Positions 1-8,147 of a DNA stretch of 57,691 bases are shown here, piece by piece. A program made the position numbers and the translations under genes. Position 1 is the stretch's first letter. Each line of letters opens with the position of its first letter. The DNA is taken from positions 1 through 57,691 of the forward strand of contig CALLBC010000033.1 of NCBI GenBank assembly GCA_938001965.1, written 5' to 3'. Under the pieces are notes generated by a model. That model saw only the letters and a list, made by a program, of their open reading frames with translations. It had not been told where the DNA came from and ran no database searches. This stretch comes from an uncultured Bdellovibrionales bacterium. Lineage in GTDB: Bacteria; Bdellovibrionota; Bdellovibrionia; Bdellovibrionales; UBA1609.

Positions 1-34
1 ATTTTTAATGATTTTATTCTCTTGTGTTGAGATC

Positions 35-88
35 ATGGTTACTCCTTTTTATTGTTAAGTTTTGTCGCTTAACTAAAAGGGTAACCAT
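35..88. repeat. 54-bp imperfect palindrome (long stem-loop)
   Basis: Nested arms pair across a short loop: ATGGTTAC with GTAACCAT, CCTTTT with AAAAGG, and GTTAAG with CTTAAC. Neither strand has a good T-tract directly after the stem, so it is not a textbook terminator. It lies downstream of the cytochrome lipoprotein gene (- strand) at the window edge. It could be an attenuating hairpin, a small mobile palindrome or an operator. Confidence 0.6.
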
Positions 89-98
89 ATTTCTTCAC

Positions 99-107
99 TT
101 ATCCACA
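99..107 (+). promoter_or_regulatory. isolated DnaA-box match
   Basis: The 9-mer TTATCCACA is a perfect DnaA box, about 47 kb from the predicted origin. It sits just outside the 54-bp palindrome and within a small interrupted stem (CACTT...AAGTG). A single box can occur by chance, so function is uncertain. Confidence 0.3.
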
Positions 108-149
108 CCGTGAAGTGTCAGATCAAGTCGTGACTTCTACACCTAAGTA

Positions 150-800
150 CTATTCTTCAGCTCCTTGGCTTATCCACTCATCAACTATTTCTCTTTCCCT
201 ATCTGTCATTGTCCCAACTTGTGGCATATCTTTTATAACTACAACTCTATTTCTTAGGGAATCTAACTTCGTAATTACTGTGCTATAATCCAACACATTA
301 AACAGTCCACTGCCAGCATTATGACAAAGTGCACATTTCATTTCAAACAAGGGTAAAATTGTTTGCTCAAATGATAATGCTTCCTCCTCTGGAAGTGGCT
401 GCTCAGGCATTTCTTCTTCTGGTGACTCTTCACTTGGTGGCTCCTCTATTGTTTCATCGCCCTCTAGTCCACCATCTTCAACCCATCTTGCAATAATTTC
501 TCTTTCAAGCTCAGTCATTGAATTTCCACTAGGCATATCTTTTACAATTACTACTCTATTTTTAATTTCATCAATTTTGGTTATTGCAGTTTCATATTCT
601 AATACGTTAAACAAGCTACTTTCAGCATTATGACATTGAGCACACTTTTGTACCAATAATGGTTTGATGTCTTGAAAAGTGATAAATTCTTTATCTTGTA
701 TATCTTGAACTGTACTTTTCCCACTTGAGTTATGCTTTGCCTCTCCGCAGCTCACCAAAAGTATAGATATTATCATGATAATTATATTTTTTAATCTCAT
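150..800 (-). CDS. lipoprotein with two c-type cytochrome domains
   Basis: Predicted exported electron-transfer or haem protein of 216 residues. The signal peptide ends in a lipobox (LVSC, Cys18), so it should be lipid-anchored. Two similar domains of about 70 residues each carry one haem-binding CxxCH motif (CAQCH at 53-57, CALCH at 156-160). Both repeat LFNVL after the haem site and a DMP motif whose Met89 or Met192 could be the sixth haem ligand. An acidic, Pro/Glu-rich linker (about 113-141) joins them, which points to internal duplication. The F..I.PL...C..CH pattern resembles the small cytochrome domains of Planctomycete-type cytochrome proteins. It is divergent from a LysR regulator with an operator-like dyad between them, so that regulator may control it. 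The redox partner is unknown. Confidence 0.8.
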   Translation of the reverse strand: MRLKNIIIMIISILLVSCGEAKHNSSGKSTVQDIQDKEFITFQDIKPLLVQKCAQCHNAESSLFNVLEYETAITKIDEIKNRVVIVKDMPSGNSMTELEREIIARWVEDGGLEGDETIEEPPSEESPEEEMPEQPLPEEEALSFEQTILPLFEMKCALCHNAGSGLFNVLDYSTVITKLDSLRNRVVVIKDMPQVGTMTDREREIVDEWISQGAEE

Positions 801-821
801 AGGACTTCCCCCTAATATGAT

Positions 822-840
822 TATCGCAATAATTGTGATA
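822..840. promoter_or_regulatory. LysR-type operator (TATC-N11-GATA dyad)
   Basis: TATCGCAATAATTGTGATA is a 19-bp dyad with one mismatched pair (G826 against T836). It contains the T-N11-A core typical of LysR-family sites. It lies in the 89-bp gap between the divergent cytochrome lipoprotein and LysR genes, where such regulators usually bind. Confidence 0.6.
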
Positions 841-870
841 TAAATAAATATACATGATAGAATAATAATT

Positions 871-885
871 ATTCCAAAAGGGAAT
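871..885 (+). promoter_or_regulatory. small inverted repeat overlapping the LysR-gene ribosome binding site
   Basis: ATTCC-AAAAG-GGAAT is a 5-bp inverted repeat that contains the AAGGGA ribosome binding site 5-6 nt before the GTG start. In RNA it could weakly occlude the site; in DNA it could be a second operator half. The effect is inferred. Confidence 0.3.
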
Positions 886-889
886 ACCA

Positions 890-1690
890 GTGATTATCAA
901 AACTGATTATTTAAAGTTTTTAACTATTTATGAAGAAAAGAGCCTTTCTAATGCGGCTATTAAGCTTGACGTTTATCAAGCAGCATTGTCAAAAACTCTT
1001 AAAAAAATTGAAGATGAGTTAAGCCACAACCTTTTTATTCGTACTAATAGAGGAATTCTGCCTACAGAACAAGGCCATAAACTCTATTCTTTTCTTAAAA
1101 ATCAAATTAATCATTGGAATACCTTTAATGGAGATATTCAATTTAAGGATACTGTAACTGGGGTTGTTCGAATTGGAGGCCACCCAATTATTTTAAACCA
1201 ATTTGATAATGTTTTTGCTAATATTATTAGTGAGTATCCAAGCTCTGATCTTGAATTTAGCTTTGCCAGGTCTGCAGACATAACAAGACGAGTATTAAAT
1301 TTTGAGCTGGAGTTCGGCTTAGTGGTAAACCCAATGACATTTAATGACTTAGTCCTAAAGCCACTCTCATCAGATGAAATTGCTTTATTCTCCTCAAAAA
1401 AGAATTTCAATAGCAAAATAATTATTTATAACCCTGAATTAATTAGTAAAGCCCAACTGGTGAAAAATGCTGGGAAAAAAGTTAAATTAATGCCTATTGC
1501 TAACCTTTCCCTTTCCATTTCTATTGCTAAAAAGCTCAATTGCCAACTGTTAATCCCACATTCTATTGCCACAGGCTACGGATTTAAAAACAAAACTAGT
1601 CACTCATTTAACAGCAGCACAATTTATTTAATATACAGAAATGAACAAAAGTTTATTTTTAACACCCGATTGATAACTGATTTATTTTGA
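890..1690 (+). CDS. LysR-family transcriptional regulator
   Basis: The N-terminal 60 residues are a clear LysR winged helix-turn-helix (LSNAAIKLDVYQAALSKTLK, then FIRTNRG and PTEQG). An effector-binding domain follows from about residue 90. At 266 residues it is shorter than the usual 290-310, and the C-terminal lobe looks abbreviated, although the frame is intact. The start is GTG at 890, preceded by AAGGGA. It is divergent from the cytochrome c lipoprotein with a LysR-type dyad between them, so local autoregulation and control of that gene are likely. The effector is unknown. It is convergent with the subtilase, with a 38-bp gap and no clear terminator. Confidence 0.85.
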   Translation: MIIKTDYLKFLTIYEEKSLSNAAIKLDVYQAALSKTLKKIEDELSHNLFIRTNRGILPTEQGHKLYSFLKNQINHWNTFNGDIQFKDTVTGVVRIGGHPIILNQFDNVFANIISEYPSSDLEFSFARSADITRRVLNFELEFGLVVNPMTFNDLVLKPLSSDEIALFSSKKNFNSKIIIYNPELISKAQLVKNAGKKVKLMPIANLSLSISIAKKLNCQLLIPHSIATGYGFKNKTSHSFNSSTIYLIYRNEQKFIFNTRLITDLF

Positions 1691-1728
1691 AAGGCAAATA
1701 TTTAATAAGTTTTTTAGTATCGGCCAGT

Positions 1729-3375
1729 CTACAACTCTTCTGCTAACTTAACAGCAGCATCAATATTTAAATGCTTTGCGTTTTTAGTTAAGCCAACAAG
1801 CAGACTATCTTTTGTCCCTGACTCAACAATAATTTTTTTAACTTCCTCGGGAGATAGGCTTGAGTTAACACTCAATATCTCTGCGGCCAAACCTGTAACT
1901 ATTGGGGCTGCCATAGAAGTCCCGCTCATTGGGATATAATAAACATCGACATTATTAACCATTGCCGCAGAGTATAGACTGTCACTTGAATCTCCACCCG
2001 GAGCAACAATATCAACTACAGAGCCAAAGTTAGAATACGCAGTAAGTGGTTTAGAATTTTTACTACTCGCTGATACAACAATCATGTTTTCTAAGCCTAA
2101 GCTGGCTGGGTAAATTGGCTTTCTATCTAAGTTCAACCCAAAACCAAATACTGGGTGCCCATTCCCAGACGCTACAACCAGTATTACATCATTATCTTTA
2201 GCATATTCGTAAGCCATCTCTTCTGCTGCTGTTGGCTCACCATAACCACCAAGTGATAAGTTGATTATTTTCGCCCCTTGATCAACAGCATATAAAATTG
2301 CCCCAGCCAAACTTGCTGAGTCAACTACAGATCCACTAGTCACTTTAACAGGTAAGATTAACGCATTACTGGTAACACCAGACTCTTCTCCAGCGATTAA
2401 TCCCGAAACATGTGAACCATGGCCAATATCATCCATTGGGTGAGGGTCCTTGCTAATAAAATCAAACCCAGAATAATCATCCACAAACCCATTACCATCA
2501 TCATCAATTTCATTGCCTGGTATTTCTTCTTCATTTCTATACATGGACTGATTTAAACCCGGATGGTTGTAGTTTACACCAGAATCAAGAACAGCAACTA
2601 TAATTTTATCTGTTCTATCTGTCTTTCCATCTAATAAGCCAGCCTCTTCTAGGTGGTGAGTATCTAGATTACTTGGTAAGCTATCTAAGCTTTCTTCAAG
2701 AATGGGTGCATTAGAAGTTACCCAATGTAAGTATGGAGAAATTCCACATACATTATTTTTATCTTTAGCAACAACACTAACTTGATATTGACCAACGCCA
2801 GTGAGCTCCAAGCTAAAGCTTTTTCCTTCATACAAATACTGGTCATAAACTGTCATCCCAACATTAGTTAAAAACCAAAGGTATTCCGTCTCAGTACTAA
2901 TTTCTCCATCTAGTTGTATAACCTCTAGCTCAAGTGAGTCTCCCATATTACTGGTTGTAACTTGTGATATAGGATCTTTAATTACATTTTCATCTTTATT
3001 TTTAATATGTAAAGATAGGCTTTGGTCTTCTTTACAGCCTTTAATAAAACTTTGAATTTTTGCACTTTCATTCACTGGCTCATCTGGAGCCTCTGCTTGA
3101 TTATGTTGATATAATTGATTTTTTTCAATTTTAGCACCGGGAAATGCCTTAGTGACCTTTTCTTTTGTACTATATACTTCTACTAATTTATGTCTTTCAT
3201 TTACCGTTCTATAACTTAAGCCAGAGTCTTTTGCTTCTTTAGTAGAAACTCCAGTAACAATAAACCCTAAGCTCTCTTTGGTGCTTGGCGCAGTTTTAAC
3301 TTCTTTATTAACAGTACATGCAGTCATTGCCGCTGTTAATAATGCAATATTTAGAATCTTCAATGTTCCTCTCAT
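1729..3375 (-). CDS. subtilisin-like serine protease (S8), lipoprotein
   Basis: Exported S8 peptidase. The catalytic residues, numbered from the longest ORF, are Asp275 (VAVLDSGVNYNHPG), His333 (GHGSHVSG) and Ser498 (GTSMAAP), with oxyanion Asn416 (ASGNG). A prepeptide carries a Cys31 lipobox (MTAC), suggesting membrane anchoring. About 235 residues separate the anchor from the catalytic domain and include a region that looks like an Ig/PKD-type beta module (160-232). The track ORF begins with GTG at 3408, but AGGGGG sits directly before three consecutive ATGs. The third (3375) has the best spacing and leaves a normal signal peptide. An acidic IDDDGNGFVDD loop before the His may bind calcium. 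Substrate unknown. Confidence 0.9.
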   Translation of the reverse strand: MRGTLKILNIALLTAAMTACTVNKEVKTAPSTKESLGFIVTGVSTKEAKDSGLSYRTVNERHKLVEVYSTKEKVTKAFPGAKIEKNQLYQHNQAEAPDEPVNESAKIQSFIKGCKEDQSLSLHIKNKDENVIKDPISQVTTSNMGDSLELEVIQLDGEISTETEYLWFLTNVGMTVYDQYLYEGKSFSLELTGVGQYQVSVVAKDKNNVCGISPYLHWVTSNAPILEESLDSLPSNLDTHHLEEAGLLDGKTDRTDKIIVAVLDSGVNYNHPGLNQSMYRNEEEIPGNEIDDDGNGFVDDYSGFDFISKDPHPMDDIGHGSHVSGLIAGEESGVTSNALILPVKVTSGSVVDSASLAGAILYAVDQGAKIINLSLGGYGEPTAAEEMAYEYAKDNDVILVVASGNGHPVFGFGLNLDRKPIYPASLGLENMIVVSASSKNSKPLTAYSNFGSVVDIVAPGGDSSDSLYSAAMVNNVDVYYIPMSGTSMAAPIVTGLAAEILSVNSSLSPEEVKKIIVESGTKDSLLVGLTKNAKHLNIDAAVKLAEEL

Positions 3376-3600
3376 CATCATGCCCCCTGCCACCCCCGTG
3401 ACTTCCACAACTTGCTTTATTTTTTTGCAAATAACAATTTAGGTATTATTTTCACGGCAATAAGAATTACTTATGGAGTATTTTTTAATAAAAATATTAG
3501 TATCTTAGGAGAAAATTGTTATCTCTTAAAAATTCTTACAATGTACGGCTTTGTAAAATGAACAATAATTTAACGCATATTTTTGTTTTAATTATATTTC

Positions 3601-4356
3601 TTATGCCGATTCAAGGTCAGTTTCATCACTGCCTTTATCACCTAGAACTTTAACTAAAAATATTGATAGTTCATATAAAAGAGATAGTGGAACTAGCATT
3701 GCAAACATACTAATAACATCTGGTGGAGTTATCATTGCAGATAATGCAGCCAAGATAACTATTGCATATCTTCTTTTACTTGCTAGAAAATGATGATCAA
3801 TAACACCTAGGATTCCTAGGATTGTAAGTACCAATGGCATCTCAAAAGCAGCACCAAAAACTAAAGTTGTTGTTGTAAAAAACGATAGATACTCACTAAT
3901 CGTAATCATAGGCGCTGTATTTCCACTGCCACCAAAGTTCATTAAAAAATCAAACGCCATTGGATAAACAATAAAGTAAACAAATGAAACACCCAATAAA
4001 AATAAAAACGAACCGCTGAAAATAAATGCAATCCCATATTTTTTTTCTTTTTCATACAGTCCTGGAGCTATAAATAACCAAACTTGATAAATCCAAAAAG
4101 GACAGCTCAAGATTATTGATGCCAATAACGAAATTTTTATATGAGCTAAAAAGTTATCCATGGGGCCAGTAAATACTAAACTACCGTCTTTCAAAAAAGG
4201 AGCTATTGGCTGCTTAATGATTTCAAACAACTGATTTCTAAACATCCAACAAACACAAAAGCCTACCACTACTGCAATGACTGATCTTAAAAGGCATTTT
4301 CTTAAATCACTTAAATGTTCAACTAGTGTTTGTGGTGCTTCTTCTTCATTACTCAT
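3601..4356 (-). CDS. tatC: Sec-independent protein translocase TatC
   Basis: Core receptor of the twin-arginine translocase, which exports folded proteins across the inner membrane. The 251-residue protein has the TatC N-terminal signature (LVEHLSDLRKCLLRS), six hydrophobic segments and conserved GAAFEMPLV and SKRRY motifs. The cytoplasmic C-tail is short. It starts 2 bp after tatB stops, so the two are co-transcribed and probably translationally coupled. The S8 protease follows about 190 bp downstream on the same strand and is probably a separate unit. Confidence 0.97.
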   Translation of the reverse strand: MSNEEEAPQTLVEHLSDLRKCLLRSVIAVVVGFCVCWMFRNQLFEIIKQPIAPFLKDGSLVFTGPMDNFLAHIKISLLASIILSCPFWIYQVWLFIAPGLYEKEKKYGIAFIFSGSFLFLLGVSFVYFIVYPMAFDFLMNFGGSGNTAPMITISEYLSFFTTTTLVFGAAFEMPLVLTILGILGVIDHHFLASKRRYAIVILAALSAMITPPDVISMFAMLVPLSLLYELSIFLVKVLGDKGSDETDLESA

Positions 4357-4358
4357 TA

Positions 4359-4703
4359 CTATGACCTATCTGTGTCTTCATCTAAAAGAAGGGACAGCTG
4401 CCCATCATCATCAATTTCTTCATGAGGCTCATCATGACTGCTCTGGTGACCCTCATCGATATTATGGTAGTCTTCCTCGACATCACCTACTTCATCAGTA
4501 ATATCATCCATATACTCATTAACTTTTGAGGTTGCATCTGTTTTTACTTGCGCAATTGTTCCTGTGATATCTTTAGTTGCTCTTTTCAACTCATTTAAAG
4601 TTCGCGCAACAACCTTAGCCACCTCCGGCAACTGTTTTGGGCCAATCACCAATAATGCTAATCCGCCAAGAGCTAATAATTCTGGGAAACCTAAATTAAA
4701 CAT
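4359..4703 (-). CDS. tatB: twin-arginine translocase subunit TatB (TatA/B family)
   Basis: Single-span Tat component. The start is taken at MFNLGFPELLALGGLALLVI, which is Met35 of the track ORF, because the 34 upstream residues do not fit the family. After the transmembrane helix come the GPKQLPE hinge and an amphipathic helix, then a long Asp/Glu/His-rich tail. The Glu at position 8 is typical of TatB rather than TatA. No separate TatA gene is visible, so TatA is encoded elsewhere or this protein serves both roles. It lies directly upstream of tatC. Confidence 0.85.
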   Translation of the reverse strand: MFNLGFPELLALGGLALLVIGPKQLPEVAKVVARTLNELKRATKDITGTIAQVKTDATSKVNEYMDDITDEVGDVEEDYHNIDEGHQSSHDEPHEEIDDDGQLSLLLDEDTDRS

Positions 4704-4755
4704 GCCTAAGGATACCTTGTTCGATGGGAGTAAACAAGTGTAATGTCTGAGCTTT

Positions 4756-5361
4756 TTACTGCTTGCTAGAGCTTTTCTTTGGAATGTTAAATACTCCAAG
4801 CTCAAGAAGTTGATCTTTAGCTAGACCTGAGTTGGTTAATAAGTATTTATCATGTAATCGCAGTATATCTGAAGAGTCTTGAATAGCACACTCTTGACTT
4901 ATTAATGTTAAAACATCTACAAAACTTAAAAAGTTTTCTGAGATGTCTTTATAAACTTTAGACTGTAAGTCAGTTAATGTTGATTCAGACAATACTGAGT
5001 AAGCAGTTTCACCCATTTCTATGTAGTAATCCACATCAATTATTTTTCTTTTAAAAGAATCTCCAAAAAAACCACTTACATATAAGCTGACATCGCCCAA
5101 GCGTTTTAATAAATTTATTTTTAATTTATCATCAGCATTTACAGCAGTTAGATAAAGCTCTGCTAAACAAAAATTTTCTTTTGTACCATCGGCTTTTTTT
5201 TCAACATAAAGATTATCAGCTCGTAAAAAGTTATTTAATAAATTTACTAGATATTCTTGGACTTGTGGCTTAGTTTTGACATTACGTTCGTTACAGGCAT
5301 TGCCAATTAACTCAGAAAAGTACATTTTAGAATCTAAAATAATCTCACTAGCTGCTGACAT
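4756..5361 (-). CDS. conserved-looking hypothetical protein upstream of tatBC
   Basis: Not recognised. The protein has 201 residues, no signal peptide and no membrane span, and looks mainly helical and cytosolic. Notable stretches are LKRLGDVSLYVSGFFGDSF and VDYYIEMGETAYS. It has a good GGAG site before ATG at 5361. Same-strand placement 52 bp before tatB suggests an operon with tatB and tatC. It could be a family conserved in this lineage with a role in export or envelope biology, but that rests on context only. Confidence 0.8.
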   Translation of the reverse strand: MSAASEIILDSKMYFSELIGNACNERNVKTKPQVQEYLVNLLNNFLRADNLYVEKKADGTKENFCLAELYLTAVNADDKLKINLLKRLGDVSLYVSGFFGDSFKRKIIDVDYYIEMGETAYSVLSESTLTDLQSKVYKDISENFLSFVDVLTLISQECAIQDSSDILRLHDKYLLTNSGLAKDQLLELGVFNIPKKSSSKQ

Positions 5362-5524
5362 AAATAACTCCCGAATAATTTAAATAAAGCTATTACACTT
5401 ATAATATATCAAATTATCGGTAGATTTTAAAAAAAACACTAGACCGAGGTGCTACATTTATTCACATTGTCTCAATTAGTTACGCTGCTAAAAATTCTGC
5501 TTATGGGTGCTAAAAAAAATTTTT

Positions 5525-8131
5525 TTACCACGGCTTGGTAGCACCAACCGCACTAAACACTTTTGGTCTACTAAAAATTTCTTTGGCTAAACTCATAACA
5601 TCATTTGCGCTTACATTTGTGATATGATCTTGATACTTAAATACTTCTTCATAAGGTATACCATATATATCACTAAATATTATTGAAGACGTAAATGCAG
5701 AGTTTTTCTGTAATTCAATATGATACTTTCCAATAATATATTGTTTTGCTCTTTTTAACTCTTCCTCGCTGACTTTATCCTGGCAAAGCTTTTGAAATTC
5801 TGCATCAAGCATTTTTATGGCTTTTTTAGATTTCTCAGGTGAACAAGCTATATAGGCCCCAAAAAAACCACCATCTATTCCATCCATTCTCATGGGAGAT
5901 AATGAATAAGCCATTGAGTTTTTATCTCTTAATTCTAAAAACAGTCTTCCACCCTGCCCCGCTAAGACAGCTTGAATAACATCCAGAACATATCTTTTAG
6001 GGTCAGCCATTTTAACTGCTTCTTGACCAACAAGTAAGTGTGTCTGCTCCTTTTCAGATTTTTTGTAAAAATATTTATCTTCCGTTATTTTCTTTGAATG
6101 GCTTGGTGCTAATCGATCTTCTACTTTTTTAATCTTAGGGTAACGCTCTTCAAGAGTTTGAATTACCTTATCCAACCCCTTTAAATCTCCAGACAGACAA
6201 AAAGAAACTCTGTTTGATGACCTTATTGTTTTATAGAAGTCACTGACATTGGACGCGTTAATTTTACTTAATGACTCTTCAGTTCCTTGATTCTTTTTTC
6301 CATAAGCATGACCTTCAAACATAGTACTCATGAACCCTCTTATGCATTCTTGTGCAGGGTTATCTGATTGCTGCTTAATGGATTGAAGCATAAATAATTT
6401 TTCTCGCTCAACCATCTTATCACTAAACTTTGGCTCTAGAACAGTATCTAAATATACATTTAATACGTCTTGAAAATATGGCGTTAACGTCGTCATTGTC
6501 ATTCCATTAGTATTTTTCCCTGAGAACGAAGACATACCAGAAGATCTAAGCTCAATAAACTTTGCCATTTCTTTTTCTGTAAGATTTTTATTTTCATTGG
6601 CCCAACAGTTTGTTGTTAACTCTGATAGTCCGCCTAATCTATCAGGCTCGTATCGCAAGCCAGCTAAGAATGCTGTTCTAACATTAACAACCGGAATCTC
6701 ATTACTCAAGCGAGTGAACACTCTTAGGCCATTTGATAAAACTTGATTGTCCATTTTTATTTTTGCATTCTTTTTCAGTGACCCAAGTTTTTTGCTTTTT
6801 TTACGCGCCTTGTTTTCTTTATTTCTTGGTGCTTTAAGCGTTTTAAATTTTCTTTTGTATTTTGCATTCCACTTGCGTGCAATTTTTTTTGCTACCTCAT
6901 CATCTTCCTCACTGAAAATTGTTAGATTTAACTTTTCTGGTAGCAAGTACTTTTTAAATGCTTTAAATAAGTCTTTCTCTTCGAGCGACTTAATTCTTTC
7001 AAGATAAGTTTCACTATAGTCTGGATCTAGAAAGTTATATTCATAGTAACCAATTTTTTTAGAAATACCGTCAACTGTTTCGTAAGTAAATACTTCATCA
7101 CTTTCAAGGCTTGATTTTGAAATCTGGATTAAGTCTTCGTCTATAGACTTAGCAAAAAATTCTTCCATGCATTCAAGTAATTTTTCTGTGGCAACCTGTA
7201 TGTTTTCTTTATCAACAGAAAGTGTAATATTAAAAAAACCCTTGTCTTTTGTGGCAAATAGTGAGGAATAGGCATATCTTACTACAGCTTCTTCGAGGCG
7301 AAGTTTTTGATTAAATAGAGACGACTCATTTTGCCCTAAGACCATGGCAAGCATATCAAGGGCCGCAATATCTTTATGAGTGATCTTTGGTATTGGCCAT
7401 GAAAAGTGAACTACGTTTTGTTTGAAACTTGATTGAACAACTTTCGTTCGCGTTGTTTTCTGGGCTGGCTCAACATTTCTTTTAACCTTGCCAAGCTTTC
7501 TATCGGGTATGTCTTGATAATAGCTTTTAACTAGTTTTTTTGCCTCAGGCAGGTCAAAGTCGCCAGTAACTACTAAAAACATATTCTTGGGCACATACCT
7601 GCGGTTGTAATAATCTTTGATCGTTTCCACAGTTACATTTTCAATGTTTTTTTCATAGCCAATTACAGGTATACCGTAAGGGTGCTTCTTGTACATAGTT
7701 GAGAATAGTAATCTTGAAGAAAGGCGGCCTGGGTTATCCATTGATCTTTTAATTTCCTCAATTACAACTTCGCGCTCATTATCTACTTCAACTGGGTCAA
7801 AAGTTGGATATCCTAGCATTTCAGAAATTACTTCTAAACCAACATCAAGTTGATCCTTGTACATCGTTACATGAAATACTGTTTCATCAAACGATGTGTA
7901 AGCATTTAACTGACCACCTGCGCCTTCAATTTTTTTTGCCGCATCACCTACGCCTAAGTTTTTACTTCCCTTAAATACTAAATGCTCTATAAAGTGACTG
8001 ATGCCCTCTTCTCCCTTTTTCTCATCAGCACTGCCTGTTTTCACCCACATTCGAACTGAGACCACCGGGGCCTTCTTTGTTTTAAAAAAGAAAACATCTA
8101 ATCCATTTTTTAATTGCATTTTTTTTAGCAT
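5525..8131 (-). CDS. M16 (pitrilysin/insulinase-like) zinc peptidase, two-domain
   Basis: An 868-residue protein with two tandem M16 halves. The N-terminal half is catalytic: the inverted zinc motif HFIEH is at 46-50 (His46, Glu49, His50), the distal Glu lies in the EREVVIEEI stretch, and GGQLNAYTSFDETVF is conserved. The C-terminal half (about 455-868) keeps the fold (SNEIPVVNVRTAF, GQGGRLFLELRDK) but lacks HxxEH, as in inactive partner domains. A Lys/Arg-rich linker (about 425-460) joins them. No clear signal peptide is seen, so it may be cytosolic or exported by an unusual route. The start has an AAAGGGG site. It begins only 16 bp from the divergent hemW start. Confidence 0.92.
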   Translation of the reverse strand: MLKKMQLKNGLDVFFFKTKKAPVVSVRMWVKTGSADEKKGEEGISHFIEHLVFKGSKNLGVGDAAKKIEGAGGQLNAYTSFDETVFHVTMYKDQLDVGLEVISEMLGYPTFDPVEVDNEREVVIEEIKRSMDNPGRLSSRLLFSTMYKKHPYGIPVIGYEKNIENVTVETIKDYYNRRYVPKNMFLVVTGDFDLPEAKKLVKSYYQDIPDRKLGKVKRNVEPAQKTTRTKVVQSSFKQNVVHFSWPIPKITHKDIAALDMLAMVLGQNESSLFNQKLRLEEAVVRYAYSSLFATKDKGFFNITLSVDKENIQVATEKLLECMEEFFAKSIDEDLIQISKSSLESDEVFTYETVDGISKKIGYYEYNFLDPDYSETYLERIKSLEEKDLFKAFKKYLLPEKLNLTIFSEEDDEVAKKIARKWNAKYKRKFKTLKAPRNKENKARKKSKKLGSLKKNAKIKMDNQVLSNGLRVFTRLSNEIPVVNVRTAFLAGLRYEPDRLGGLSELTTNCWANENKNLTEKEMAKFIELRSSGMSSFSGKNTNGMTMTTLTPYFQDVLNVYLDTVLEPKFSDKMVEREKLFMLQSIKQQSDNPAQECIRGFMSTMFEGHAYGKKNQGTEESLSKINASNVSDFYKTIRSSNRVSFCLSGDLKGLDKVIQTLEERYPKIKKVEDRLAPSHSKKITEDKYFYKKSEKEQTHLLVGQEAVKMADPKRYVLDVIQAVLAGQGGRLFLELRDKNSMAYSLSPMRMDGIDGGFFGAYIACSPEKSKKAIKMLDAEFQKLCQDKVSEEELKRAKQYIIGKYHIELQKNSAFTSSIIFSDIYGIPYEEVFKYQDHITNVSANDVMSLAKEIFSRPKVFSAVGATKPW

Positions 8132-8147
8132 AAAATAAAACCCCTTT

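Noticed and set aside
890-1690. LysR gene as a frameshifted pseudogene
   Set aside because: The protein is shorter than usual at the C-terminus, but the frame is open throughout and the HTH is intact, so it is kept as a CDS.
3536-3556. TTACAA/TTGTAA hairpin downstream of tatC
   Set aside because: The 6-bp stem is weak and AT-rich, with only a short T-run after it on the - strand. It is too weak to call a terminator.
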